DNA of 64,000 nt, from positions 281,963-345,962 of the forward strand of contig JACKNJ010000003.1 of the NCBI GenBank assembly GCA_024234895.1. Direction: 5' to 3'. Of this stretch, positions 38,158 through 49,225 are shown piece after piece (position 1 is the first letter of the stretch; each line of letters begins with the position of its first letter). The position numbers and the translations under genes are program-made. Source of the DNA: Gammaproteobacteria bacterium. Lineage in GTDB: Bacteria; Pseudomonadota; Gammaproteobacteria; JACKNK01. Below the pieces are notes generated by a model. That model searched no databases. It worked only from the letters and a program-made list of their open reading frames with translations, and was not told where the DNA came from.

Positions 38158-39171
38158 ATGACGGTTCGCATCGCATTCAACGGCCTCGGCCGCATGGGCA
38201 AACTCGGCGTGCGCGCCGGCTGGGGCCGCGACGGTTACGAGATCGTGCATATCAACGAGATCAAGGGCGATGCCGCCTGCCATGCGCACCTGCTGGCCTT
38301 CGATTCGGTGCACGGGCGCTGGGATGTGGAGACCGAGGCGGATGGCGACAGCATCGTCATCGGCGGCCAGCGCGTCGGTTTCAGCGCCGAGGCCGACCCG
38401 GCCAGGGTCGACTGGGCGGGCATGGGCATCGATCTGGTCATCGATTGCACCGGCAAGTTCAAGACTGAGGCGGCGCTGGCGCCGTATTTCGCCAACGGCG
38501 TGAAGAAGGTACTGGTATCCGCGCCGGTGCCCGAGCCGGCGCTGAACATCGTTTACGGCGTGAATCACCATCTCTACGACCCGGCGCGGCACGACATCGT
38601 CACCGCCGCGTCCTGCACCACCAACTGCCTCGCGCCGGTCATCAAGGTGCTGCACGAGCAGGTCGGCATCGTCCACGCGACCATGACCACCATCCACAAC
38701 ATCACCAACACCCAGACCATCATCGACAAGGGCCACAAGGACCTGCGCCGCGCGCGCGCCTGCGGCAGTTCGCTGATCCCGACCACGACCGGCTCCGCGA
38801 AGGCGATCACCCAGATCTTCCCGGAGCTGACCGGCAAGCTGAACGGCCTCGCCGTGCGCGTGCCGCTGACCAACGCCTCGCTGACCGACATCGTCGCCGA
38901 GCTGCCGCGCGCGGTGACCGCCGAAGAGATCAATGCGCTGTTCCGCGAAGCGGCGGCGGGCGAGTTGAAAGACATCCTCGGTTACGAGGAGCGCCCGCTG
39001 GTCTCCATCGATTACGTCAACGACCCGCGTTCCGCCATCGTCGACGCCGCCTCGACGATGGTCATCGACGGCACACAGCTCAAGGTGCTGGCCTGGTACG
39101 ACAACGAATGGGGCTACGTTAACCGCATGATGGACATCGCCCGGATGATGGCCGGCTACATGGCCGATTGA
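38158..39171 (+). CDS. ArsJ-associated glyceraldehyde-3-phosphate dehydrogenase
   Basis: This 337-residue GAPDH has the Rossmann start [18 protein letters not shown], catalytic Cys in [13 protein letters not shown], and C-terminal [12 protein letters not shown]. In arsR-gapdh-arsJ operons the enzyme uses arsenate in place of phosphate to make 1-arseno-3-phosphoglycerate, which ArsJ exports (established for Pseudomonas). Gene order here is the same apart from a Gdt1-like gene in between. It is unlikely to be the housekeeping GAPDH, given GLGRMGK rather than GFGRIGR and the neighbours. Confidence 0.93.
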   Translation: MTVRIAFNGLGRMGKLGVRAGWGRDGYEIVHINEIKGDAACHAHLLAFDSVHGRWDVETEADGDSIVIGGQRVGFSAEADPARVDWAGMGIDLVIDCTGKFKTEAALAPYFANGVKKVLVSAPVPEPALNIVYGVNHHLYDPARHDIVTAASCTTNCLAPVIKVLHEQVGIVHATMTTIHNITNTQTIIDKGHKDLRRARACGSSLIPTTTGSAKAITQIFPELTGKLNGLAVRVPLTNASLTDIVAELPRAVTAEEINALFREAAAGELKDILGYEERPLVSIDYVNDPRSAIVDAASTMVIDGTQLKVLAWYDNEWGYVNRMMDIARMMAGYMAD

Positions 39172-39200
39172 CATTCAACTCACAAACCAGAGGCGCGTTT

Positions 39201-39470
39201 ATGGATTGGAAAGTGCTGGCAACCGTATTCGCGACGGTCTTTCTCGCGGAGCTTGGCGACAAGACCCAATTGGCGACCGTGCTGTATGCCTCCGACCGAG
39301 AGGTCAGCAAATGGGTCGTCTTCATCGGCGCCTCGCTGGCGCTGGTGACCACCTCCGCCCTTGGCGTGCTTGCCGGCGATCTGATCTCTCGCCACGTCAG
39401 CGAGCAGATGCTGCGGGCGGTGGCCGGCCTCGGTTTCATCGCGGTCGGCGTCTGGACGCTTTGGCGTTGA
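39201..39470 (+). CDS. Half-size TMEM165/Gdt1 (UPF0016) membrane protein
   Basis: This 89-residue protein has three TM helices and a single FLAELGDKTQLATVL motif, the cation-binding signature of the UPF0016 family. Most bacterial members carry two such repeats in about 190 residues; here one complete repeat stands alone and would need to dimerise. Family members move Mn2+ or Ca2+. It lies 29 nt after the GAPDH gene and before arsJ. A link to arsenate export is inferred from position only. Confidence 0.85.
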   Translation: MDWKVLATVFATVFLAELGDKTQLATVLYASDREVSKWVVFIGASLALVTTSALGVLAGDLISRHVSEQMLRAVAGLGFIAVGVWTLWR

Positions 39471-39507
39471 GCGGAACGGATATCCCCACCCGAAAATTCC
39501 ATGTCCC

Positions 39508-39579
39508 GTAGGAGCGGCTTCAGCCGCGATCGGCGTTTGATGTTGACGCGACGCCGATCGCGGCTGAAGCCGCTCCTAC
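39508..39579. repeat. REP family A pair inside the ars operon
   Basis: Consensus GTAGGAGCGGCTTCAGCCGC and its inverse, between the Gdt1-like gene and arsJ. REP hairpins within operons can stabilise upstream mRNA. Confidence 0.93.
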
Positions 39580-39601
39580 AACGCCCCACACGATCGAGCG
39601 A

Positions 39602-40789
39602 ATGATGAACACCGGCCTCCGTCACTACCTGACGATCACCTTCGGCTACTGGGCCTTCACCATCACCGACGGCGCGATCCGCATGCTGGTGGTGCTGCAT
39701 TTCCACGAACTGGGTTACCAGCCGCTGGAAATCGCGATGCTGTTCCTGTTCTACGAATTTTTCGGCGTGGTCACCAATCTGGTCGGCGGCTGGCTGGGCG
39801 CGCGCATCGGCCTGAATGCGACCATGCACATCGGCATGGGGCTACAGATCGTCGCGCTCGGCATGCTGGGCGTGGACGCGAGCTGGCTGACGGTGCCTTA
39901 CGTGATGGCGGCGCAGGCGCTGTCCGGCATCGCCAAGGACCTCAACAAGATGTCCGCCAAGGCCAGCGTGAAGCTGATGGTCGCGGAAGGTTCGGACAGC
40001 ACATTGTTCCGCTGGGTCGCGGTGCTGACCGGCTCCAAGAACAGCCTCAAGGGCGCCGGCTTCTTCACCGGCGCGGCGTTGCTCGCCTGGGTCGGCTTCG
40101 ACGGCGCGGTGCTCGGCATGGCGGCCGTGCTCGCGGTGGTGCTGATCGTCACCTGGGTCTTGCTGCCCGGCGACCTCGGCAAGACGAAATCGAAACCGAA
40201 GTTCACCCAGATATTCGCCAAGGACCCGGCGGTGAACTGGCTGTCGGCGGCGCGCTTCTTCCTGTTCGGCGCGCGCGACGTGTGGTTCGTGGTCGGCCTG
40301 CCGGTGTTCCTCAGCGCGGTGCTCGGCTGGAGCTACATGCAGGTCGGCGGTTTCCTGGCCCTGTGGATCATCGGCTACGGCGTGATCCAGGCCAGCGCCC
40401 CGACACTGATCCGCCGCGGCAATCCCGACGGCGCCAGCGCGACCACGCTGGCCTTCGCATTGGCCGCATCCCCGGCGCTGATCGCGCTGGCCATCCATCG
40501 CGGACTCGATCCGACCTGGGTGCTGATCGTCGGACTCACCTTGTTCGGCATCCTGTTCGCGCTGAATTCCGCCGTGCATTCCTACTTGATCGTCGCCTGG
40601 TCGGACCGCGAGAAGGTCTCGATGAACGTCGGCTTCTACTACATGGCCAACGCCGGCGGCCGTCTGGCCGGAACGGTGTTGTCCGGCTGGGTCTATCAGC
40701 AGCACGGCCTGGTCGGCTGTCTGCTTTACTCCACCCTGTTCGTGGTTCTGGCGGCCACGCTGTCCTTGAAATTGCCCCGGACCGCGTGA
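39602..40789 (+). CDS. arsJ: Organoarsenical efflux MFS transporter ArsJ
   Basis: This 395-residue MFS protein of about 11-12 TM helices begins TGLRHYLTITFGYWAFTITDGAIRM and has LFYEFFGVVTNLVGGWLGARIG, typical of ArsJ. It exports 1-arseno-3-phosphoglycerate, which then breaks down outside to arsenate. The partner GAPDH is two genes upstream. Two adjacent ATGs (39602 and 39605) are equally possible. A REP pair separates it from the Gdt1-like gene, so its mRNA level may differ from the upstream genes. Confidence 0.93.
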   Translation: MMNTGLRHYLTITFGYWAFTITDGAIRMLVVLHFHELGYQPLEIAMLFLFYEFFGVVTNLVGGWLGARIGLNATMHIGMGLQIVALGMLGVDASWLTVPYVMAAQALSGIAKDLNKMSAKASVKLMVAEGSDSTLFRWVAVLTGSKNSLKGAGFFTGAALLAWVGFDGAVLGMAAVLAVVLIVTWVLLPGDLGKTKSKPKFTQIFAKDPAVNWLSAARFFLFGARDVWFVVGLPVFLSAVLGWSYMQVGGFLALWIIGYGVIQASAPTLIRRGNPDGASATTLAFALAASPALIALAIHRGLDPTWVLIVGLTLFGILFALNSAVHSYLIVAWSDREKVSMNVGFYYMANAGGRLAGTVLSGWVYQQHGLVGCLLYSTLFVVLAATLSLKLPRTA

Positions 40790-40823
40790 AGAAGTTGTCC
40801 CGCCAGAAAAAGCGTATGGATAT

Positions 40824-40847
40824 GGATACGGATGGCTATACGTATCC
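40824..40847. other. Inverted repeat before the HARE/GIY-YIG gene
   Basis: GGATACG-(10 nt)-CGTATCC. It could be an operator or a weak terminator of arsJ. Confidence 0.35.
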
Positions 40848-40889
40848 GTGTCGTATAAACCAGTGTTCGACATACAAGGAATTCACGGC

Positions 40890-41681
40890 GTGCCCTCCGA
40901 ACTGACGTGGCGAAAAGCGATAGATAAGGTGTTGGGGGCATCGGCAGCGCCTCTTCATTACAACGAGATCACTGCACGAATCATCTCGGAGGGGCTTCGG
41001 AAGAATCTTGGCGCGACACCTGCTGCCACCGTTAATGCCCAAATATCTGCATCTATCAAGCATGACGGCGATGCGTCGCCATATATTCGGCTGTCAAAAG
41101 GCATCTTTGCCATGCGCGCCGGAGCATCCGCAGCTCCGGCAATGGCATCCAGGCTCACGCCAGACGTGGCGGAATCAGAAGAATCCGAAGAACAATATGA
41201 AATCATCACTTCATTCGGAATGTTCTGGCGCAAGGAAGCTGTTGAGTGGGCTGCCACCCCGAAGTTGCTTGGAATGCAGCAGATTGGCGCCACGCCCGTA
41301 GATTTTTTTAAACAGCTCGGAATTTATCTTCTGTACGACGGACGGGAGGTTATCTACGTGGGTCGAACAACTGATAGACCCCTGGGTAGGCGACTGTACG
41401 AACACACGATTGACCGATTGTCGGCCCGTTGGGATCGATTCTCTTGGTTCGGGTTGCTGCCCGTTTCTGATGCTGGGCAGATTGGTGCGCTGCCAGACAA
41501 TTATGCGGCTGCGAAATTGATTCCCGCTTTGGAGGCTATTTTGATCGAGGCTCTGGAGCCTCGCCAGAACCGGAAACGCGGAGATGATTTGGCAGCGGTC
41601 GAGTACCTGCAAAAGGTTGACCCGGAAATCGAAAAGAAAAAGGTCAAGGCCACTCTGGATGCGGCTCTGAACAAGCTCTAA
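40890..41681 (+). CDS. HARE-HTH domain protein fused to a GIY-YIG nuclease
   Basis: This 263-residue protein has an N-terminal HARE-HTH-like winged helix (about 4-80: LTWRKAIDKVL, PLHYNEITARIISEGLR, YIRLSKGIFAM), an acidic linker, and a GIY-YIG nuclease domain (about 143-240). The nuclease has GIYLLYDGREVIYVGRT, GRRLYEHT and a late Glu in EAILIEALEPRQNRK. HARE domains are proposed to read DNA modifications, and GIY-YIG domains cut DNA. GTG 40890 has AAGGA 9 nt upstream; GTG 40848 is an alternative. Base composition is more AT-rich than the neighbours, suggesting transfer. The role is unknown; defence or repair is possible. Confidence 0.75.
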   Translation: MPSELTWRKAIDKVLGASAAPLHYNEITARIISEGLRKNLGATPAATVNAQISASIKHDGDASPYIRLSKGIFAMRAGASAAPAMASRLTPDVAESEESEEQYEIITSFGMFWRKEAVEWAATPKLLGMQQIGATPVDFFKQLGIYLLYDGREVIYVGRTTDRPLGRRLYEHTIDRLSARWDRFSWFGLLPVSDAGQIGALPDNYAAAKLIPALEAILIEALEPRQNRKRGDDLAAVEYLQKVDPEIEKKKVKATLDAALNKL

Positions 41682-41693
41682 AAATATCGAACC

Positions 41694-41725
41694 CTCAATC
41701 GCTGCGCGGTTTCGCGTCGATTGAG
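41694..41725. other. Hairpin between the nuclease and lysozyme genes
   Basis: CTCAATCG and CGATTGAG (8 bp) enclose an inner GCGCG/CGCG stem. There is no T run, so a terminator role is doubtful. Confidence 0.35.
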
Positions 41726-41790
41726 CGATGGCGTTAACGGGACGGCTGGTCGGTGCTGGGTGCCGACAAACAAATGACCCGGAGGGACAG

Positions 41791-42459
41791 ATGTCCGATT
41801 CGGAGGTGTTCCGCGCCAAGGTGCGCGCGATGTTGAAGCAGGGGGAGGGTTCGATCCCGTGGATGTATCTGGATACGGTGGGCAAGGTCACCGTTGGCGT
41901 CGGGAACATGTTGCCCAGCGCGGCTGCGGCACAGGCGCTGCCTTTCGAGGAGGCGGACGGCAGGGCGGCAAACGCGGGCGTGATCGCGGATGCGTTTCAG
42001 GATGTCTTGGCGCAACCGAAGGGGCGGGCGGCGGGCGCGTACGAGAGTGTCACGTCGATCCGCCTCAGCGAGCAGGGCATCAATGATCTGCTCGATCAGC
42101 GCATCGATGAATTCGAATCGGGTCTGCGCCAGCGGTTTCCCGGCTTCGACAGCTATCCCGATCCGGCCCGCATGGGCATCCTCGACATGGCCTTCAATCT
42201 CGGTCTGAACGGTTTGCAGACCAAGTTCCCGACCTTCGCCCGCTGCGCCAGCAACAAGGACTGGAACTGCTGCGCCAACCAGTGCCGCCGCACGGGCATC
42301 CAGGAATCGCGCAACGTCGAGACCAGCCAGCTGTTCCTGGCCGCGGCGCAGGGCGGATCGGGGCATGAGCCCGGGAATTTTTCCGGTGTTCCGCAAGGCC
42401 CTGAAACGCAAGGTGTAAGCGGCCTCCCGGAGGCGTCGCCGGGCCGCCGGGGCGATTGA
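41791..42459 (+). CDS. GH24-type (T4-like) lysozyme domain protein
   Basis: This 222-residue protein has Glu19, Asp28 and Thr34 at exactly the E-8x-D-5x-T spacing of phage T4 lysozyme (GEGSIPWMYLDTVGKVTVGVG region). A later NLGLNGLQTKFPTFAR helix and a Cys-rich CASNKDWNCCANQCRRTGI follow. There is no signal peptide or TM segment. GGAGGG lies 4 nt before the ATG at 41791. It could be a phage remnant, a secreted effector or a toxin-like muramidase. Its neighbour is an AT-rich nuclease gene, so this looks like an accessory islet. Confidence 0.78.
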   Translation: MSDSEVFRAKVRAMLKQGEGSIPWMYLDTVGKVTVGVGNMLPSAAAAQALPFEEADGRAANAGVIADAFQDVLAQPKGRAAGAYESVTSIRLSEQGINDLLDQRIDEFESGLRQRFPGFDSYPDPARMGILDMAFNLGLNGLQTKFPTFARCASNKDWNCCANQCRRTGIQESRNVETSQLFLAAAQGGSGHEPGNFSGVPQGPETQGVSGLPEASPGRRGD

Positions 42460-44195
<1,736 letters not shown>

Positions 44196-44196
<1 letters not shown>

Positions 44197-45029
44197 TGAA
44201 CCTGTGTGGCTTCGAGGTCGGCCTCGATAAACCGCTGTTCCTGATCGCCGGCCCCTGTTCCATCGAGGGTGATGAGCTCGCCATCGAGACCGCCGGGCGT
44301 CTGAAGGAGATCACCGACAAGCTCGGCATCCCCTTCATCTACAAGTCCTCCTTCGACAAGGCCAATCGCAGCTCGCACACCAGCAGGCGCGGCGTCGGTC
44401 TGGAGGCGGGTCTGAAGACCTTGCAGATGGTCAAGGACACCTTCGGCCTGCCGGTGCTGACCGACGTGCACGAGGACACCCCGCTGGCAGAAGTGGCGAG
44501 CGTCGTCGACGTGTTGCAGACGCCGGCCTTCCTGTGCCGCCAGACCAACTTCATCCAGGCTGTCGCCCGACAGGGCAAGCCGGTCAACATCAAGAAGGGT
44601 CAGTTCCTGGCGCCGTGGGACATGAAGAACGTGGTCGACAAGGCGCGCGCGGTCGGCAACGACCAGATCATGGCCTGCGAGCGCGGCGTCAGCTTCGGCT
44701 ACAACAACCTCGTCTCCGACATGCGTGCGCTGGCGGTGATGCGGGACACCGAATGCCCGGTGGTGTTCGACGCCACCCACTCGGTGCAGTTGCCGGGCGG
44801 GCAGGGCAGCGTCTCCGGCGGGCAGCGCGAATTCGTGCCGGTGCTGGCGCGCGCGGCGGTCGCGGTCGGTATCTCCGGCCTGTTCATGGAGACGCACCCG
44901 AACCCGGACTGCGCCTGGAGCGACGGCCCGAATTCCTGGCCGCTGGCTCGCGTCGAAGAACTGCTGACCACACTCAAGATCATCGACGAGACCGTCAAGG
45001 GCGCCGGTTTCGCGGAAATGAATCTGTAG
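44196..45029 (+). CDS. kdsA: 2-dehydro-3-deoxyphosphooctonate aldolase (KDO-8-P synthase)
   Basis: This 277-residue TIM-barrel enzyme has [38 protein letters not shown] and [13 protein letters not shown]. It condenses phosphoenolpyruvate with arabinose-5-phosphate to make KDO-8-phosphate for lipopolysaccharide inner core. The start is coupled to pyrG (TGATG). Its TAG stop is the first part of a REP (GTAGGAGCGG), so the repeat abuts the coding sequence without a gap. Confidence 0.99.
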
Positions 45030-45098
45030 GAGCGGCTTCAGCCGCGATCGGCTGAGGTCGGCTCCCCGCAGGCAGATCGCGGCTGAAGCCGCGCCTGC
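45026..45098. repeat. REP family A pair overlapping the kdsA stop codon
   Basis: GTAGGAGCGGCTTCAGCCGC begins one base before the kdsA TAG. The inverted unit is slightly diverged (GAAGCCGCGCCTGC). Confidence 0.9.
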
Positions 45099-45123
45099 GA
45101 CCCTTCTCCCCTTACATCATTGA

Positions 45124-46431
<1,308 letters not shown>

Positions 46432-46461
46432 TCGCGTAGCGGCGAAGGATAGGGCGGGGCC

Positions 46462-46752
46462 ATGCGCTGGGTGGTGGCCCTGCTCGTCATCCTGCTGCTG
46501 GTCATCCAGCAGCGGCTCTGGTTCGGCGATGGCGGCCTGCACGAGATCAAGGTGCGCGAGGCCGAGATCGCGGAACGCGAGGCGCACAACGCCAAACTGC
46601 GCGAGCGCAATGCCGCGTTGCAGGCCGATGTCGACAACCTCAAGGAAGGCCTGGATGCGATCGAGGAACGCGCCCGCGGCGAGCTGGGCATGATCCGCGA
46701 GGACGAGACCTTCTATCAGGTCATCGAACCGGCTGCGGTGAACGGGCAGTGA
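46462..46752 (+). CDS. ftsB: Cell division protein FtsB
   Basis: This 96-residue bitopic protein has a short cytoplasmic tip, a TM helix (VVALLVILLLVIQQRLW) and a periplasmic coiled coil (about 28-75), ending ARGELGMIREDETFYQVIE, the FtsB/DivIC signature. With FtsL and FtsQ it forms the divisome complex that activates FtsWI. Position between eno and ispD is canonical. The 297-nt gap after it holds two repeat families and no gene. Confidence 0.95.
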   Translation: MRWVVALLVILLLVIQQRLWFGDGGLHEIKVREAEIAEREAHNAKLRERNAALQADVDNLKEGLDAIEERARGELGMIREDETFYQVIEPAAVNGQ

Positions 46753-46760
46753 ACAGCGAT

Positions 46761-46894
46761 TTGCCGCAAAGACGCGAAGACGCAAAGACTTCTCGAGCGG
46801 GCCATGAGGCTGAGCCACGGCGACCGATGAGGATGACGATTCTTCCGCTTCCCGTTCACCAAGCCGTACTTTGCGTCTTCGCGTCTTTGCGGCA
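46761..46894. repeat. Family D inverted repeat
   Basis: TTGCCGCAAAGACGCGAAG (continuing ACGCAAAG) at 46761-46787 is the inverse of 46869-46894. A single related arm occurs at 60618-60642. Confidence 0.8.
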
Positions 46895-46923
46895 GAACGA
46901 AGGGCGTTTGTCGTGAACGTCGC

Positions 46924-47035
46924 AGGACGGGCAAAGGACCAGAGGGACATGCCCATCGTCAGCGGTGAGCATGGTCTGGGCGTTGCCGGCCTCTGGTTGC
47001 CTTGCGATGGGCACGCTTCGCTTTGCCCATCCTAC
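46924..47035. repeat. REP family C pair, partly degenerate
   Basis: The right unit ends GCTTTGCCCATCCTAC (47035) and matches family C. The left unit (GACGGGCAAAGGACCAG) has diverged. It ends 14 nt before ispD. Confidence 0.75.
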
Positions 47036-47049
47036 GGGGACGGGTCGTA

Positions 47050-47751
47050 ATGGCGGTGAAGCACTGGGCCGTGATTCCGGCGGCCGGCGTCGGCAAGCGG
47101 ATGAAATCGGCGACACCCAAGCAGTATCTGCCGCTGGCCGGGAAGACCGTCATCGAGCACAGCCTCGCGGCCTTGTGTTCGCATCCCGCGATCGCCGGCG
47201 CCGTGGTCGCGGTCACCGAGACTGATCCGTACTGGCCGGAATTGAACGCCGGTTGTGATGGCAAGCCACTGTTGCGCGCGCCGGGTGGGGCGGAGCGCTG
47301 TCACTCGGTATTGAACGCACTGGATGTGCTGGCCGGGGTCGCCGACGAGGCGGACTGGGTGCTGGTGCACGATGCTGCACGGCCCTGCCTGCATCGCGAC
47401 GATCTGGATCGCCTGATCGCCGCGGCGGGCGCGCATCCGGTCGGTGGCATCCTCGCCGTGCCGGTGCGCGACACGATGAAACGTGCGGACCAGCATGGCG
47501 ACATCGCCCGCACGGAGGACCGTGTCGGCCTCTGGCATGCACTGACGCCGCAGATGTTCAGGCTTGGCGAACTGCGCACCGCACTGCGCGACGCGCTCGA
47601 TCGCGGCGCCTTGGTCACCGACGACGCCAGCGCCCTGGAACTGGCCGGGCGCGCGCCGCTGCTGGTCGAGGGCGCGGCCTCGAACATCAAGATCACCCGC
47701 CCGGAAGATCTGGCGCTGGCGGAGTTCCATCTGACCCACCCGGCGGCATGA
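47050..47751 (+). CDS. ispD: 2-C-methyl-D-erythritol 4-phosphate cytidylyltransferase
   Basis: This 233-residue protein has AVIPAAGVGKRMKSATPKQYL, VLVHDAARPC and the C-terminal SNIKITRPEDLALAE. It transfers CMP to methylerythritol phosphate in the non-mevalonate isoprenoid pathway. ATG 47050 (MAVKHWAVIPAAG) fits the family. No ispF follows; instead a DNA glycosylase gene overlaps its stop by 4 nt. Confidence 0.97.
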   Translation: MAVKHWAVIPAAGVGKRMKSATPKQYLPLAGKTVIEHSLAALCSHPAIAGAVVAVTETDPYWPELNAGCDGKPLLRAPGGAERCHSVLNALDVLAGVADEADWVLVHDAARPCLHRDDLDRLIAAAGAHPVGGILAVPVRDTMKRADQHGDIARTEDRVGLWHALTPQMFRLGELRTALRDALDRGALVTDDASALELAGRAPLLVEGAASNIKITRPEDLALAEFHLTHPAA

Positions 47752-48254
47752 GCCGCGTTCAGGGGTTCCCGCCGGTCTCCGCGCCCGACGCCCGTATCCT
47801 GATCCTCGGGTCCATGCCCGGCGTCGCTTCACTGGCGGCGCAACGCTACTACGCCCATCCGCGCAACGCCTTCTGGCCGGTCATGGAGTCTCTGCTGGGG
47901 GTGACGGAAGCGCAGGATTACGACGGTCGCCTGCGCATGCTTCGGGATGCCCGCATCGCGCTATGGGACGTTTTGTACCGCTGTACCCGGCCGGGCAGTC
48001 TGGATTCCGCGATCGAGGCCGGGAGCATCGAGGTCAACGACTTCGCCGGCTTCTTCGCCGCGCATCCCGATATCGAACTGGTCGCCTGCAACGGCGCGAC
48101 CGCCGAGCGGGAATACCGGCGGCGGGCGCTGCCGACGCTGGCTGCGCGTTGGGCGCAATGCCCGCTGGTCCGCCTGCCCTCGACCAGTCCGGCGATGGCG
48201 AGCCTGAGCCTCGCCGAGAAACAGGCCGTCTGGGCGGCCGCACTCCCGTTGTAA
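47748..48254 (+). CDS. DNA-deoxyinosine glycosylase (UDG superfamily family 6)
   Basis: This 168-residue protein has the UDG-fold motifs ILILGSMPGVASL, YYAHPRNAFWPVME and the late LPSTSPA. This is the pattern of hypoxanthine-DNA glycosylases, which remove deaminated adenine. It overlaps ispD by 4 nt, so it is expressed with it. A role in base-excision repair is inferred from the family; relatives such as Mug act on U or T mismatches. Confidence 0.88.
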   Translation: MSRVQGFPPVSAPDARILILGSMPGVASLAAQRYYAHPRNAFWPVMESLLGVTEAQDYDGRLRMLRDARIALWDVLYRCTRPGSLDSAIEAGSIEVNDFAGFFAAHPDIELVACNGATAEREYRRRALPTLAARWAQCPLVRLPSTSPAMASLSLAEKQAVWAAALPL

Positions 48255-48263
48255 CCACGACCC

Positions 48264-48328
48264 GTCGGAGCGGCTTACGCCGCGATCGGCCCCGGGCGAA
48301 GGCACTGCGCGGCTGGAGCCGATCCTGC
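48264..48328. repeat. REP family A pair, degenerate
   Basis: GTCGGAGCGGCTTACGCCGC and a diverged inverse ending GAGCCGATCCTGC. It sits just upstream of the hsp20 promoter. Confidence 0.65.
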
Positions 48329-48352
48329 GGTGGGGGGCATCGCGGAACCCCC

Positions 48353-48380
48353 CTTGAAGTTTTCGGCGCCGTTCCCATAT
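48353..48380 (+). promoter_or_regulatory. Probable sigma-32 promoter of hsp20
   Basis: CTTGAAG (48353-48359), 13-nt spacer, TCCCATAT (48373-48380): one mismatch in each box against CTTGAAA and CCCCATNT. It lies 72 nt before the hsp20 ATG. Confidence 0.65.
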
Positions 48381-48383
48381 CGC

Positions 48384-48422
48384 GGATCAGGCGGCGGTGG
48401 CCACGCGGCCACGCCCCGATCC
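48384..48422 (+). other. 5'-UTR hairpin of hsp20
   Basis: GGATC (48384-48388) pairs with GATCC (48418-48422) and GTGGCC (48397-48402) with GGCCAC (48407-48412). It lies between the promoter and the GGAG ribosome site (48441-48444). It might be part of a heat-sensitive leader, but the ribosome site is not visibly sequestered by it. Confidence 0.4.
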
Positions 48423-48452
48423 CCGATATCAACGAGCTTTGGAGACAACACC

Positions 48453-48890
48453 ATGAACATCGTCCGTCGCGATCCCTGGAGCCTGTTCGCGGAGATGCAG
48501 AATCAACTCGACCGCGCCCTCGCGCAGCAGTCTCAGAACGCCGACGCCGACAGCGTCGCCCACTGGCGTCCCGCCGTGGACATCGAGGAAACCGAGGACA
48601 GCTTCGTGCTGAAGGCGGATATCCCCGGCGTGTCCCCGGAGGACATCGAACTGACCATGGACAAGGGTGTGCTGGCCATCAAGGGCGAGCGCAAATCCGA
48701 GTCCACCGAGGAGAAGAACGGCTACACCCGCACCGAGCGCCGGTTCGGTCGCTTCGAGCGCCGCTTCAGCCTGCCGGACAGTGCCGACCCCGAGAACATC
48801 GAGGCGCGCGGCAAGGATGGCGTGCTGGCCATCGTGATCCCCAAGAAGCCGGTCGCGCAGGCCCGCAAGATCGAGGTCACCCGCCACTGA
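48453..48890 (+). CDS. Small heat-shock protein (Hsp20/alpha-crystallin family)
   Basis: This 145-residue protein has a short N-terminal arm (MNIVRRDPWSLFAEMQNQLD), an alpha-crystallin domain (about 37-130, FVLKADIPGVSPEDIELTM) and a C-terminal IVIPKK anchor. It holds unfolding proteins for DnaK/ClpB. A close sigma-32 promoter, a leader hairpin and a strong intrinsic terminator show an independent heat-shock unit. GGAG lies 8 nt upstream of the ATG. Confidence 0.96.
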   Translation: MNIVRRDPWSLFAEMQNQLDRALAQQSQNADADSVAHWRPAVDIEETEDSFVLKADIPGVSPEDIELTMDKGVLAIKGERKSESTEEKNGYTRTERRFGRFERRFSLPDSADPENIEARGKDGVLAIVIPKKPVAQARKIEVTRH

Positions 48891-48919
48891 TCGGGCGTTC
48901 AAGCCTCGGCTTCAACCAG

Positions 48920-48949
48920 GGCCCCGCCATGATGGCGGGGCCTTTTTTT
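48920..48949 (+). terminator. Intrinsic terminator of hsp20
   Basis: A perfect 11-bp stem GGCCCCGCCAT-g-ATGGCGGGGCC (48920-48942) followed by seven Ts. Confidence 0.93.
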
Positions 48950-48967
48950 GTGCCATCATCGCCCGCC

Positions 48968-49201
48968 ATGCGCCCCTGGAATGAGCTCAGCGAAACCGAA
49001 CAGGTCGAGCTCCGCGTCGCCTACGACGCGGACAATCAGAACCTGCCGAAGACCTGCGACATCAACGCCAAGAACCGTCGCTTCCGCGATTGGCTGGCGG
49101 AACGCGGCGTCGAATTCCCGTTCGACGACACACCCCGCGACGCTGCCCTGAACCCCGGCGAATCGCTCGCCGAGCGCTTCTCCCGCTGGACCTCGGGCTG
49201 A
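48968..49201 (+). CDS. Conserved-looking small protein of unknown function (77 residues)
   Basis: I do not recognise this 77-residue protein. It is acidic and soluble-looking: MRPWNELSETEQVELRVAYD, then DINAKNRRFRDWLAERGVEF, ending ESLAERFSRWTSG. No TM helix, signal peptide or metal motif is visible. It starts 19 nt after the hsp20 terminator and ends 24 nt before trkH, so it may be co-transcribed with trkH. Codon use resembles the neighbours, which supports a real gene. Confidence 0.65.
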   Translation: MRPWNELSETEQVELRVAYDADNQNLPKTCDINAKNRRFRDWLAERGVEFPFDDTPRDAALNPGESLAERFSRWTSG

Positions 49202-49225
49202 CTCCTGCACGATCGGCGCCGAGCG

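Noticed and set aside
38158..39171. Housekeeping glycolytic gapA
   Set aside because: Location between arsR and arsJ and the GLGRMGK N-terminus fit the ArsJ-associated GAPDH instead.
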